64,000 nt of DNA, from the NCBI GenBank assembly GCA_013396635.1, contig WBMW01000061.1, positions 50,961 through 114,960 on the forward strand, read 5' to 3'. Shown piece after piece: positions 1-13,929 of the stretch (within the stretch, counting starts at the first letter, position 1; the number at the start of each line of letters is the position of its first letter). The notes beneath the pieces were generated by a model that saw only the letters and a program-made list of their open reading frames with translations, was not told the origin of the DNA and ran no database searches. A program made the position numbers and the translations under genes. This stretch comes from Penelope pileata. Lineage: Eukaryota; Chordata; Aves; Galliformes; Cracidae.

Positions 1-131
1 AGGCCAGGCTGGATGGGGCTTTGGGCAACCTGGTCTAGTGGGAGGTGTCCTTGCCCATGGCAGGGGGGTTGGAACAAGATGATCTCTAAGGTCCCTTCCA
101 ACCTGAACCATTCTATGATTCTATGATTCTA
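1..131 (+). mobile_element. CR1 LINE, 3' end (cut by window edge)
   Basis: Sense-strand tail of a chicken-repeat-1 LINE. The first 38 bases encode the last residues of the reverse-transcriptase ORF (reading ...ARLDGALGNLV then TAG at 36-38). The family's short 3' UTR follows, ending in ATTCTATGATTCT units at about 109-131. CR1 ends in such short repeats instead of a poly(A) tail. Where it overlaps the copy at 8595-8934 the two are identical by eye, so both belong to one fairly young subfamily. The 5' part lies outside the window. Confidence 0.96.
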
Positions 132-3100
132 TTTCACATGGCTGAAATTCATGGAAATGAAAGAATCCTGAGCAGCTTGCATCTTCAAGAGGTGTTTCTA
201 CTTGGAAAGAACAGTGAAGATGATACCGTTTTTTTCCCACAAAATTTAGTAACGTGCATGTGGTTGTTCCGTGTGAAGACACCTTTAGGACTTATACAGA
301 GTACTAAATAAATTGTAACTTGCTGTGGGCAGTGAAGCACATTTTTGGCTTCATTGGGATAGAAAACAAGAGAAGTCATTGAATCGGAATTAATCCTGGA
401 CAATGATGTCTGGAGCTAGGGTGTCCCTGCTGCGCCACAGAGGAAAGGAAAACTCAAACATCCATTGCAGTAGAGCACAAACCTGAGCAGGATACTTGGA
501 CAGTGCTCCAAAAACACTTATAGTGTTGGGTTTGTATATGCTAGTACTATCCAGCATCAGGTCTGGTAATACGATACTTGACTAATTGTTCTGCATTAAA
601 AACAATGCACCCTATGCTATTTATATTTTATTCTAATGGAGACAAATCTTTGTCCCAGCACAAGGTTGTAAAATGAAGTTTGAGTAACTAAATTTGCTGG
701 GGCAGAATGTTCTACATTTCTATAAAGTGTTCATTCAATTTTGTATAAGCAACATATTTTCTCACAGATGTGACACAAGCAATTTTGTTTTCAATATTTA
801 TATATTGTGCTCTTTTGACAAGTAACAGACTGTATAGTAAGCTATGATATTATGCTGTAAAAAAGTTGCCAACTACATATTTAAAAAGACAAAAAATGTC
901 TTAATTAGGTGGCATTTTCTATTTCACAAGAATTTCTCAGAATGGAGCTGTGAGGCATTCATTGCAATGGGGATTAAAGTAGCGCCAATTTGCTGTTTCC
1001 TGAGACGGACAGAAGCTGTTCGCATAGAACAAGTGCAGTAGGTTAATAACCGGGACAGTACCATGTTCACGTAACTTTTTTCTGTCTGAGGAGAAGCTTT
1101 GTGCAGAGAGAATGACTGCAAAGGAAAAAATGCTAGGCTGTGTGTTTACTGTTTTACAATGAGTTCAGTAGATGTTGAAGCTTTTCTAATTGACATGCCT
1201 GCAAACTTCCCTGAAGTTATCTATTTCTCGCATATTATAAACTGTAATAACAGTCCTGTTGATCAATAAATGCCTTCAGGCACAGTCTCATATATTTTAA
1301 ATGCTGATACAATGGACACGTGTGAAACCTTTGCTTGCTTATCTGTAACTGCCTGAAGCATAAAATAGCAGTTCTTTTGAAGATTCATAAGGATGTAGAA
1401 TCCAATTCAGTTTCTTATTGCTATGTTTTAATTTCAAAGTCTAATAGCAGCAAGCTTAGCTTTTCTCTGGAGCAGACAGGAGAGAGAACAGATCTGAGAA
1501 GGAAGAAAGCACAATTTTCAAACAGTTTCTGTAGAAGCAGTACAGTTTAATATATGTACCTGGGATGTAAGTGGCTGTTTGATGTCTGGATTGCATTCAG
1601 ATACAGCAAGTTTCAAAGTCTGATTCCTTCTCACGGCATACAAAGAACTCCTTTTCCACAGTGCTTTGGTTAACCTATGTACAAGGCCTCAGTTTTATGG
1701 AATAACACGGAGTCTTTTAAATTGCAGTTTTGTTCTTATTTCTTAACATTCTTAGCATTTCTTCTTCAGACATATAATGATATCACAGATACTCTTTGAC
1801 CAAAATCTTTTTTTTTGATGCCAGTACAGTTCAATTTCTGAATTCTAGTGGTCTTTGAAGTTACAACAGGAGTGGTCTATATTCTTTTATCTAGCAAAAT
1901 TTTAATAAACGTGAACGTGTAAGAGTGGCAAAATCTCCTATATGATGCGAAGGAAAGCGCTTTAAGTGATAGAAATCTCAGAAAAGAAGAGAGAAGAGAG
2001 AAAGAATAAGGAGAAAATATATGCAGAAAGACTGAGATGGAGATAATAGAGGAAAATTTAGAAAACAAATGCAGATTCCAATATTTTGGAGAAGGAAAAA
2101 CAAAAACAATAAAACAGAAAATTACTGAATTGCCTCAAACAACACTAGGCTACACTGATCTGAAAATAAAAAGCAAAACCCTGAGCTAACCTTGAAAAGT
2201 AGTAGGTGGGAAAGAAAAATGGGAGAGACTCATATGACAAAGTAGTAGTCTAAGCTGCCTACCCATAGGGAATAGTACATATGATGCCCATTCATACACC
2301 GTGCTGCAGTTCACAGACTGCTGGGGAGTTATTATTTGTGTGGATCAGGCTAAGAAGTGAACTGTTCAGACTTATTAAATATATTTAGGTGGTTTTCAAA
2401 TGTCATAAGAACCTTTCAAGATGGCCAGGGATAGTATCACTATGGATAAGCAGAAGGAAGAAGAAAGGAACATTTCAGCAAAGACGTGGTGCATATGATA
2501 CAACAAGTTTAGAAAGGGGAATTAAAAGGAAAGGCCACAGGAGCAAACTCCATTCAATCTGGTTTGCAAAAGATGTAAAAAATGTAGGATATATTTCTTT
2601 AATGGACTCCTGCTTTAAGAAAGGATTGAAGGAATACTCCATTCTTTTAAAAAACAGGAAAACAAATGAACAAACAAACCAACCAAACACATAAACAACT
2701 ATTTGACTAGGAAATTGCATTCCAGTCTGGTGAATTGTGGGCTGTTATCACTTCTTTATCACTTCTCAACTGTATTGTATTAATGGGTGCTCAGTGCTTG
2801 GGAGATTCATATAATCTGCAGTAGGGTGCCCAACAGCAAACTACATCCGTATGTAGAATTGGTTGAGATAATTAAAAGAGCAGGTACAACATCCAAAGGA
2901 AGGTATGGCAAAGGATAACATGACGGAGGAGGGAGATGCTCATTGGTTTCAGATAGAATATTGCTAGGGTTGATTTAAGGCTGAAGAATTAAACCCTAGA
3001 ATGAACTCCCAGCGTGCACTTCTTTGATGTTGTTTCCTCTCTGGTAAATGAATAACAAGCATATTAAAAAATAGAGGTAAAAACAAATCAGCAAACAAGC

Positions 3101-6100
3101 AAATCCACTATTTTGTAGTAAGTCAGTCTGCAGAGAAAATTGAATAGAAATAACTCCTGCAAAACGGGTACTTGTTACATGATTTAGTTCTCTGCCACAA
3201 AGTGCTTAAATACTCCAGCAAGTTTATGGCTTTTACCTCACCCTTGGGGAATGAAAAACAGCTAGAGTTCATGCCTCTGTATGTAGGGCGTAAGAACATG
3301 TATCATAACAAGCATGTGTGTCAAACCTCCCTATGCTCCTTGTTTACAGGGCCAGTCACACACTAGGGGCAGCTAGAATGCACAATTAGAAAAGTGATAT
3401 TTTTCTGGAAACTATAAAGCAAATATCTGCAAGGAAGAGGTATGTCAAAATGCCCTTCAAGCAGATATTTGATTTTACTGATGTTGGCATTCACCACACA
3501 CAAATACTGTTGCTTTTTCACATTATACGGGTGGAATATCACCACTAATAAGGAAATGTATTTTGTTTCCTGCATAATGACTTAAGTATGATATAGATCA
3601 TAGATTTTTTTGTCAGTCTCTTCTAGACAAACCTAAATCATGTCGTAATTCTTAGCCTATTAAAACCCTTGCTACTGTGTACTGGTCTATACTGTTCATC
3701 AGTAAGATGTTCTGATTGAACGAAACTAGTGATCTATTTATGCTGTCTCAGTACTAAAAGCCAGATCAAAATTTATGTTCCCTCACAGTTTCTTGTGGGC
3801 CAGTATTTGATAAAATGTATCAGTAGTTTAACTTCTAAATTAGAGGATTTGAATGAATTGTGTAAATGAATCTTGTTCTCTTCCTTGTCTTTCCCTTACT
3901 TTTTTGTTCTTTAGCAGAAGGAATATATCATACTGTTTTAACAATAAAAGTATTTTACGTTGTGCAGGATTGACTTCATGCTGAGTAGGTTTTATTCTTT
4001 TACATTAGGTTTTGGAAACTAAAGCAAACACATCAGTGATTTTATGTCATTCTCTGCAAGACAGGAGAGAAATGCACAATTAACACTTAAAGCAGCTTTA
4101 AAAGCTTCTCTCCTAACAAGAAAAAACAAGTAATAAAACCCAAAACTCATTTTTTTTTTCAAACTAAAGCATTTTCAGTTTACATATTTGCTCACATAAT
4201 TTTAATAATTAAAATAATTCTGGTATTGTTACCACGACCAGAATGTGTTACTGGGATACAACTGTACTTCTCTTGCTTCATGCAGTAATGAAAATAGAGA
4301 GCCCAGATTTTTTTTCAGTCACAGGGTATCTTACTTGCTTTGTCTTCCCTCCTTCAATATTCAGTATATTCCTGTCACATGTGAATAGGACAATGAAGAC
4401 TTGATCAGAATTTCTGCATTGTCCAGTTACTGAACTTTCACTCAGCGAGGTTTTCAGAATGTTTAGTGAAGACTTGAGATATGAAATAATCATTGCATGA
4501 TGGAAAAATTGCAACTTAATAAATAGAAAACACCAAAACCAAACACTTCAGCAGAAATATTTCTTTCATTGTTGTTATGCATAAATACAATGTTTAAAAT
4601 GAATACTAAAATTCAAGGTGGCTCATTATAGAGATGTCCTCTTGTAAGAACATCAGGAAAGTGAAAGGTTCTCTTTTGTTCCTAACTGGGTTCCAATTAC
4701 AAATGTTTCACTGAAACATAGTGATATGTTTCATACATACAAGGGGAACAGTGCGATGAAAATGCAGATATTATCTTCTGAAAAGGGGAAAATATATCAA
4801 TACTTGTCAGTAAAAACAACAGTGATGCTGTTACAGCAGACAGAAAACAAGTTCTAACCATCAAAGTTTTACTGGCACCAAGGCTCTGCGCAGAAAGGAG
4901 GAGAAGAGTAGACTTTCAGAAAATGATCAGGAAGGTTTGAACATCAGGTACCCTTTATGAGAAGCAGATTGAGAAAAAGTTTTGAAAAAAGAGATCTGCT
5001 TGTTCTTAAATATTTAAGGTTTGTATGCTGAGGCTTAGTTACGCAGTCCTCTGTATTTTAGAAGCCAAATATACCCCTTTATCATTTCAACCAGCTAAGC
5101 TTTCAGCTGAGCTAAAGCAATAGCTGAAAAATTTATGAACAAAATGATCTCATTTAAAAACGGTGCAATAAAATCCTCTATAAGTAGATTGACTGTTCCT
5201 GTTTTGTTACCTAACAATAAGGAATAAACAGAAAAGGAAATAAAACTACTGGCTTAAGTCTGTACAAAAAATACTTCAGGGGTTCCTTTGAGAAATGAAA
5301 ATGCAAGCATTCTGGCCTTTTCATATATAAAAAGAATTTAATTATTTTCATGAATCACACTGTAATAATTAGATTCGTTATGAATACAGGGGACACAAAC
5401 ATTTCAGTTCAAAATTATTCAAACTCTATACATTTTTCACTTTCCTCCTCAATACATCAGAAAGGTGGTATGTTCTGTTTCTTTCTTCAGTCCTTTTTAA
5501 AAGTCAGTCTAGACTGCCAATATCTTTTTTAAATTCTTGAAACTTTCTGTTTGTATAAATTTGTTACTTATTTTCTGTGGAAAAATATCTAACTTGCTGT
5601 AGCAAAATTCTGATTGGAATGACACCTCACTGATTGACCTCAGATCCAAATGTAAGAAGTGACTGATTAGGGCCTGTGTGATCTATCACTGCAATTCACC
5701 ACGATGAAGTGGTGATGTCTTATGGAAAAAGTAGTCCAGACAGGAACTTCATGTTGTGTAGTAGGTAAATTATCACAATCATAAGTGCACAGTGTGCTGG
5801 AACTGCTTTTTGTAGTTGCTTGTAAGTTTTGTTTAACATTTTAATTTTTAGGGGCTACTTACTTATTCTGCAACCATCTCTACTGCATATAAATATTCCT
5901 GTGAATAGCTGATCAGTAAAATAACGTCATTTCAGATCAAAGTAAATACGTCTTTTCACCCAAAAGAGACAACTTCCACATTTTTTTAAATAATTATTAC
6001 TTTGGAATAAACTTTGAATCACTTAAATATTAATTAAAATGTTAACTAAATGTGAGAGCACAATGATTTTTCATAATTATTTCAAGTGTTTTGCTCTACT

Positions 6101-8594
6101 GAAGCAATTTACTGAGGTCAACACAAATTTGGTAAGCAGACCAGAGCTGTTCTTCGCTGATGCAAAGAGTTCAGGCTAAAACATTTATTTCTAAGCATAT
6201 GCCATTGCTGCTCCATGGTGTGCAGCCAGCCTAGACTGCTGGCTCACTCTCAAACATTGGTCCTGTTGGCAGCAAGGAAATCCAGAAGGGCTCACGTCGA
6301 ACTGGCTTGGCTTTGCAAAAACCAATGTGAGACCTGACTTTGAAGGAAGGTGGAGCAACACTACACAAACTGGCAGATGCACAGACTGCTGCTAGGCCTA
6401 GGGTTCTCCTGATTAGGCAAGAAATGTGCCACTTTGTGTATTGTATGCTTAGAGCATTGTGGGGGGATAGCTGCATTGTGTTGCTATGTTTCAGATTGTT
6501 TCAGATTAGTCCACCACAGAGTGCTATGTCTAGATGAGTTTGGTTACAAAGAAGTGACCTGGAGTGCCATGCCCACACTCAACGCTGTGGTAGGATGCTT
6601 GAGGTTATAGCTGGAACAGCTATAGCCATTCAGTCCTAGCTCTAAGGACAGCAGAGATTTAACCAACCAGTGAAGCTAGGGTGAATAGTTACCAAACTTG
6701 GGTGTCCATACACTGATGCATCAAAGCATGTCTCAAATACCACCTTTGCAGTGATTAGAAGCAAATCTTCCCAAGAACAGTGCAAGCTTCACGAGGAATT
6801 AACAGCCTAAACAAAGCTGTTAATGCCATCTAGGAAAGGAACAGCTAGAAAGAATCATAAAAATGATCAAGTAAGCAGCTTAGAAAAATTTCAGTTGTCG
6901 ATTTTACAGTAGCTATACCTTGTACTGCTTTGTCAGGCTGGTTACTTGAATAGCTTCAGGCATTTGTATGAAAAAAACTATGAGTATTAATCAAATATGC
7001 AGAGAAGAATAAAGATGTGCACAAAAAACTTTCAATTTTATAGCCTCTTCTTTAAAACCAGTGCTTTCCTCGTCATCTGCAGATAGTACTTTTTGTTGGA
7101 TAAAAGGCATGAGAAATTGAAAGCATTGCAATTTCCAGATTCTAAACTGCATATCAGAAGAAACTAATTTCTACTCAAATGATAGTAGTTACCACTACTT
7201 ATTTCCTTTCAACACTTTTTCCAAAATCTCTTTGAAATTTTGGCATATAAACGGACACCATAATTTTAAATTTGCTATGTTAGTCTCATAATTGTATTTC
7301 ATGGAGAGAACTTTGTCCGTACAGAAAATCAAGAAAGTTGTTTGAGGTATATCTTTACTAGAACATTGTCTTTTTCAAAGATAGAAAACTTATGAATGCA
7401 GGTTACCAGAAACTGCAGTGTACCAAGAGCAGGCAATGTATATTTATTTCATGGAAATTGGAATAATCTAAAGTTCAGTATTTCATTGAACAAAATGCTC
7501 AGTTAATTTAAACTGTCTGCCTATGATTTCCCTTTTTCTCTCTTTCTCCTTCTTCCTCCCTCCATACATCACAGGACAGTACTTTCTTCATATTCTTTCT
7601 ACATATTCCCTGATACTATTCATGTATCCTTACGTAAGAATCCATCCCCTTAGACTGTTATTCTCCCTCACAGAATACTGTATAGCAGAGTGGAGATGCG
7701 CTCTCTATTTGTTTTAGTTGTTTCAGCCATCAGTGCTAAAATACAATGGCTTCTAGTTGTCTGTAAATAGCTTTGTCCTCAGGCCTTAGAGAGCAGTTTG
7801 TTTTTCCCAAAGCACAGCAGAAATTTGATGCAGTTGAATAGATATTGTAATATACCAGAAATGCTTTTGGGCATTCAGTATGCCAAAATGAGGACCATGA
7901 AATTTTCCTATTTCTTTCCTGTATAAACTGAGCTGATTTTTAATCTTCAGAAGAAAAACTGATTAGAGCAAAGGGAATTATATTGATATTTTCAAAAGAA
8001 TGAAAAATAGCAGCTTTGAGGAATAACATCACTATCCATAGCTGTTTATGAAGCTGTCTTCCATAATCAGACAGGTAGACATTTCAATAGTGAACCTACA
8101 GCTATGTAAGTGCAGCTTTTAAATGTAACAAAGAAACTGAAAGCAGTCCCTTTCTTAAATATAATTAAGTTGCTAAATTCTTGATGTGTGGACAAATAAT
8201 TTTCAGAGGTGCATGTTACTTTCACTTTGTGAAATTATTAATTATTCTTCACGCTTATATCAGCTAGTATCGTCATGCTTACCCTGTTCCCTTGTGATTT
8301 TCTTCATAAAATAATTTAGTTTTGCAATTTTAAGTGACATTTGAGTATGCGTTTAATAAGAAGCTTTTAGCCTCTGAAGGCATGCTTCACAGAAATGTTC
8401 TGAGTAAATAATCAGGGATGTAATGTAGATTCATACTTTAAGCTGAGCAATGTTCTGTTGCTTGTTGTGGTGTAGGTATCTTGTTTTACATTATACTCTC
8501 ATTCATCACATGTGAACAACTTCACAGCTGTTACTTCATTTCAGCTTAAGCAAATTATGCTTGTGGTAGCCAAGGACAAAATTAGCAAAATAAA
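132..8594. other. Unique AT-rich sequence, no gene seen
   Basis: No recognisable coding exon, RNA gene or transposon was found. Open frames are at most about 100 codons and look like chance (the longest, 2389-2694 plus, reads into a low-complexity AACAAAC tail). A less AT-rich patch lies at about 6190-6700 but matches nothing I know. Homopolymer A/T runs are scattered throughout. Confidence 0.7.
2655..2692. repeat. A-rich simple repeat, AAAC-like
   Basis: Imperfect CAAA/CCAA units (AACAAACAAACCAACC-like). They could be the decayed tail of an old retroposed sequence or a simple repeat; no parent element is visible upstream. Confidence 0.6.
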
Positions 8595-8934
8595 ATCATA
8601 GAATCATAGAATGGTTCAGGTTGGAAGGGACCTTAGAGATCATCTTGTTCCAACCCCCCTGCCATGGGCAAGGACACCTCCCACTAGACCAGGTTGCCCA
8701 AAGCCCCATCCAGCCTGGCCTTGAACACTTCCAGGGAGGGGGCATCAACGACTTCTCCGGGCAACCTGTTCCAGTGTCTCACCACCCTCACAGTGAAGAA
8801 TTTCTTCCTTATATCTAGTCTAAATCTACCCTCTTCCAGTTTATAACCATTCCCCCTTGTCCTGTCATGATCTATCCTTGTAAAAAGCCCTTCCCCAGCT
8901 TTCCTGTAGGCCCCCTTCAGGTACTGGAAGGCTG
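8595..8934 (-). mobile_element. CR1 LINE, 5'-truncated 3' end
   Basis: A minus-strand CR1 whose 3' end lies at 8595, where ATCATAGAATCATAGAATGG is the reverse complement of the CR1 terminal repeat. It extends about 340 bp into the C-terminal reverse-transcriptase region. On the minus strand an open frame covers the CR1 C-terminus (FRLDIRKKFFTVRVVRHWNR, stop at 8684-8686). Homology stops abruptly near 8934, the usual consequence of incomplete target-primed reverse transcription. I count roughly a dozen differences from the copy at 21992-22835. Confidence 0.96.
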
Positions 8935-11762
8935 AAATGCAGAAGTTATTTTTTAAAGATAGTATTATGTTGCTAAATAAAATTTTTACGTACAACTAGT
9001 GTATTTTTGCCATAATTTCAGAAACAAATTTCTCTCAGAAATACATTTCCCTCTGCAGATAATCCAAACTAGCTGTTTGTTGCTATGCTGTTAGCCTGAA
9101 ATATTCCACATATGATTTTGTATAGGAGAATTTGTATTCTTTTATATCGTTTTGTTCTCTAAGATATTTTTGAGTTATTCAGGTGTTGTTCTCATGTTTT
9201 TGTTTTGTTTTGTTTTTTTTTAACTGTTATTTCTGGAATTTTATGTCTCTTTTGAATAAAAAAGAAATAAAACTCCAAAATTTATTATAAATGGGATATG
9301 ATTTTTGCAAATTAAAGCATTAAACGCTCGAAATGATTGCTTTTTAGTAACTCATTATAAGAATAATTTATATTTTTGTAGTGCTCTCCATCATAGTATC
9401 TTAAACCACTTTACAAATAATTAGCTAAACATCTCAGTTCCTGAAGGCAAACACACTTCTGAAACGTGAAGCGCTAGAGAATACCTCAAGATTGTATATG
9501 ATCAGACTATGAAAATATCTTGGATGTAAGTGAAGAACGAAATAGGAAAAATGTTATTTTAAGACTTTTGCAAAATTTAAAGGTCAAAGTTAACATTTAT
9601 GATTTTCTTCCTTTAAAGACCATAGAGTCTTAGCTTCTTTATTTATGGCTTTGTATATCTCAAACACAGTAGAAACTTCAACCATGTGAACTATCTATTT
9701 ATACATCTGCAAATGAAAACATCATTACGTTCAATCAATAAGTTGTTATAGAGTAATGTACTACCATCTAGGAATAAACACCTCTATCTTTGTGTTTGTG
9801 AATGTAAGAAATCATGCTTTCATTTTTTTTTTTTTTCCACGGCTGTGTGCACAGTTTTTGCTCATTGATGATGATACGTGGATATTCCTAAGTACAAACA
9901 GTGGTGGGAAGCCATACAAAAGCTTTTTTTGTGAACTTGTCCCGAGACGGTGCTGATGCTGTGTTTAGCCCTTGCACCTGTGCAACAGTTTTCAACAGAC
10001 TTCCTGACTCTTTTCCCAGCCTTTCAGGTAAACACTGTTAAAGTATTTCCTCTGAGTTGTTGTTATGGTAGATCCCACCCATAGATCTCGCTGCCTAACA
10101 TGCTGCGGGACATTTGGATGGCTGATAGGATACAAAATTTAGTGAAGTGTGATTTAAGAATATTACCACTGTAAGTCCTGGATGGCACAGTCCTATGATG
10201 AGTATATAATTCTGCTCTTAACAATGTCGTGAAAATTTTTTCCTGCCCTAGCTAGAGCCATCAACTCAGAACCTCTTGTATGGTAGCTCTATGCACTCCT
10301 TCACATACATCTCTGACTGCAGGAACCCGAGTACTCTGGTGTGAAAATACTGAGCTGCCACAATACTGTGGCGCCTGTATGCTTTATGTTTCCATGCTCA
10401 AGCATAATGCTCAGAGAAACAATCTTTTCTTAAAAATTGTAAAACACTAGTTAATTGATCAAGTATGACTTATCAAAGAAACACTCTTTAATATTTATTT
10501 TACAGTATTCTTTCTTCTCTAATTTCAGAAAATAAAAATGGTAGAGCTATACAAACAGCAAGGCATCCTTGCGTCCAAGGATGAATTTAAAAATAATTAT
10601 GTCCGCCATAAATCTTGCAGTCCATATGGATAAAATACAATACTGGCACTGATATCTACAGGTCCATCTGCACAGAGCCTCATTTTACTGCATAAGGTAG
10701 AGCTTTCAAAATCCAGCCATCTGTTTTCAGTGCTGTTTATTTCCCCAAACCTCCACGTAAGGCTGAGCAGTGAAGATAAAATATAAATAATTCCTCTGTA
10801 ATATAAGATTGAATTAAAAAAATGATATGAATGGATTTAAAATCATATTTGAATATTTCATGTGATCATTTCTGTCCCTAAAACTATTTAAAATAACAGC
10901 TACATCATTTTACTATTGTAATGGCATCTGCTATATACTATACAATCGTAAAGACCTAATTCTGCTTCAAATATTATCCCTCCTTCCTTTGTTGGGGAAC
11001 ACAGGATTATAAATGATGATACACCCGAACAATTTCGTTTCACAATTTGAAAGAAAACTTACAATCATCCATTTCCATTTTACCAGAGAAGACAGATGAC
11101 TCCATAAAGAAAAGTGTTTTATCTCATAGGTTCATGTTCTGACCTTTTCCAGTCTTGGAAAGTGCCTTCTATATCTTCATTTCACAAAAGATTCTTCATG
11201 AGATGAGTACCCATCTAAGTTAGTGCAAAATTTAGGATCCTCAAAATCAAATTAAGACATTTGGAGTAAAGTTTGGAATAATTTAATCCTCAAAGTGCTT
11301 TCATGCCAGAAGCTATTTTTGTGTAAATAAATGGGTATCCATGCTGAGCAGCTAAGTGCTTGGTTTTATTATTCCTAATGATTGTTTGCAACATGTTTGC
11401 ATAAATATTCATAAATGTAGCATCTATTACCCTTTGATTAAAAAAATGCTTTTTTAAAATACATTTATTAATAAACACTGTTAGATAATCAGCAAACTAT
11501 TGAGGACCTAATCAGTCCTTCTGAGTTAGCCTTATCTGGCAATCTCATCTAAACAGCTAACAGTACAGTCAGACTATAAGCAGTCTCCTAAAGCAAAAAA
11601 AAAAGTGTGAATTATATCAAGAAACTAAATGAAGTGTTTTATATTGGAAGATGACGAATGACAAATCCCATTATAGGTAAATATTGTTATTACACCTTTT
11701 GTCAGTACATTCCCAAAGCATAAAAAAATTGAGTATGACAGAACTGGAAAAAGTATGTAAGT
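8935..11762. other. Unique AT-rich sequence, no confident gene
   Basis: Mostly unique AT-rich DNA. It holds the TTTTG simple repeat at 9196-9221 and one stretch with splice-site-like borders at 9856-10027 (see findings). No known repeat family was recognised in the rest. Confidence 0.65.
9196..9221. repeat. (TTTTG)n/poly(T) simple repeat
   Basis: Three TTTTG-type units run into a tract of nine T. Confidence 0.8.
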
Positions 11763-12379
11763 ATGTGGATTGAAAATTGGCTGAGCAGACTAGCCGAGAT
11801 GGCAATGATCAGTGGTGTGAAGTCTAGTGCAGTGTACCCTAGCAATCAGTACTGGGTATGGTCCAGTTCAACATCTTAATTAATGCTCAGGTTGAAGGGG
11901 CAGAGTTATACCCGCAGCAATTTTGCAGATGACAAAAAAACTGGGAGAAATGGCTGATCCACAAGAATGTCATGCTGCCATCCAGAGGGACCTCAACATG
12001 CTTGAGAAAGAGAGCTGACAGGAGCCTCATGAAGTTCAACAAACGGAAGTGCAAAGTCCTTTGCCTGGGGAGGAACAATTTTCCCTGGGGCAACCCAGGT
12101 GGAAAGCAGCTTGGCAGAGGATCTGGGGGTCTTTATGGGCACCGAGTTAAACATGAACCAGAAACATGCCCTTGTTATAAGGAAGGCTAATGGTATCTTG
12201 GGCTGCAGCAGGCAAGCAATTGCCTACAGGTAAAGGGATGCGATCCTCTGCTTCTACTCAGTGCTGGTGAGTCCATACCTGGAAAGTTCTATCCGGTTCT
12301 GGGCTCCTCAGTGGCAGTGAGTTATGGAGCTCCAGAGCTCTCTTCCAACCTCAGCCTCAGCCATTCTGAGATTCTGTGA
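11763..12379 (+). mobile_element. Old CR1 LINE fragment with internal deletion
   Basis: A diverged plus-strand CR1. It starts in the reverse-transcriptase domain (TGGATTGAAAATTGGCTGA, then TCAGTACTGGGTATGGTCC, then GCAGATGACAAAAAAACTGG around the catalytic FADD-type box). It continues through ATGAAGTTCAACAAACG and the C-terminal portion to about 12331. There it jumps directly to the 3' UTR (CCAGAGCTCTCTTCC) and the terminal ATTCTGAGATTCTGTGA at about 12362-12379. Several hundred bases of the C-terminal coding region are missing at the jump. Stops and frameshifts interrupt every frame, so it is inert. The tail (TTCTGTGA) marks an older CR1 subfamily than the copies at 1-131 and 8595-8934. Confidence 0.9.
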
Positions 12380-13929
12380 ATGAAGGACTGACGTTTAGAG
12401 TACAAAGGACATTCTGCCATTCAACAAGTTGCCAGCAAAAAGACATAAACATTACTTGTAATGTCGAAGTTGTTAGTTTAAAGTAGAAGCTATCACAAAC
12501 TCAGAATCTACAACTGTTCATTAATCACTAGGCACTGAGGTGTAATTTCCATAAAAGGACCTACGACATCTGTCCGCTCATCTGCTCTATATATGAGTTA
12601 CTGGATTTTCAGATTTACAAAATGAAGAAAATCCACCAATGTTCTGTAGTCAGATAAAATATTAGTGCTAAATTCCTTTAAAACTGATCTCTAATACCAG
12701 AGATATTCCCATTATCCACAGGTTATTTAAGCAAAGCTGCTATAGGAAACTCTATAAAGGAAACTCTGCTATAGGAAATCAAAATTCTGTCAACTAAAAA
12801 ACAATTGTTATGTCAGTGAAAAGTGATGACATTTCCCTGAAGGACTACGACAATTTAGATAGAAATAGAGTTGCAATAAGTACCATGAGTGATAAATGAG
12901 ACTAAATGTCTTGGTAAATACCTATGGGTAGTAGTATCCCAGAATCAAAGTTACATTTAACAAATCAGCACAAATTTTGTCACTGAGTTAAGAAGAAAAT
13001 GGGATCTCCTAAAGCTTTATGTACTGAAAGTGCCATTATAAAGTCGTTGTATTTTAAATCAACATTGATGCATGTAGTACCCTGCATTATACTTATAAAT
13101 AGAAACATATCCTAGGTTTTACGTAATGATTACATATTTTTTAATAAGAAAATATTTCTTTTATGTATCTTTTTGTTATTGTTAAATTTGCAAGCCAAAA
13201 TTCCTTAAAATATTTGAAGATACATTTTCTAGAACCATGGTAAAGTGAGTAAAATTTTAAGAATGCTTCAGCACAATTACTGACATGTTCATGCAAATGT
13301 ATTATATCTAATCACTCCTGCCACCAAAATTATGTGAATGTTTCAAACTACTTTATTTTAGATAGATCTTGTTAGCAGTCTTAAAACATCCACATGCAAC
13401 TAAAATAAAGTAGAAGTATACAATGAAAATATTAAAAAAATCCGTTTATCTTCTCACCTTTCTTCAAAGCATAGGATTTTTAAACTAGTTATTTCTTGTT
13501 GTATCTCTATATATTGCCTATTGGTATGTTGAAGAGTAGGAATTGGACTTAAAACTTTGATAACCTTTTTTGGTTCAGAAATGCTTATAATCAAACCAAT
13601 CAAACCTTTTAGTCCTTGGAATATATAAGTTATGATAGTTTTACTACATCTGTATATAAATTGAAGATACTTGTATATATTTTTAAATTACCAATATTAA
13701 AAAGGAAAAATGTGTTATGCATTTATTTTGGCTCATCTATAAAGAGATATCTTTCTAATGTAGAATGCATCTATTCCTTTTATCTATCTAATATTTGATA
13801 TAAAATATCTGATCTCATACCTGAGTGATATCTAACACAAGGATGTAAAAATGGCAGCATCTCTGCAACAGTAAACCCACTAAACACTTGCTGATGCTGC
13901 TGTATGTGTGAAGGAAAAAGGTCAGAAGG
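12380..13929. other. Unique AT-rich sequence, no gene seen
   Basis: No coding or repeat family recognised. A short local duplication (TATAGGAAA / AAGGAAACTCTG units) sits at about 12738-12779. Confidence 0.65.
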
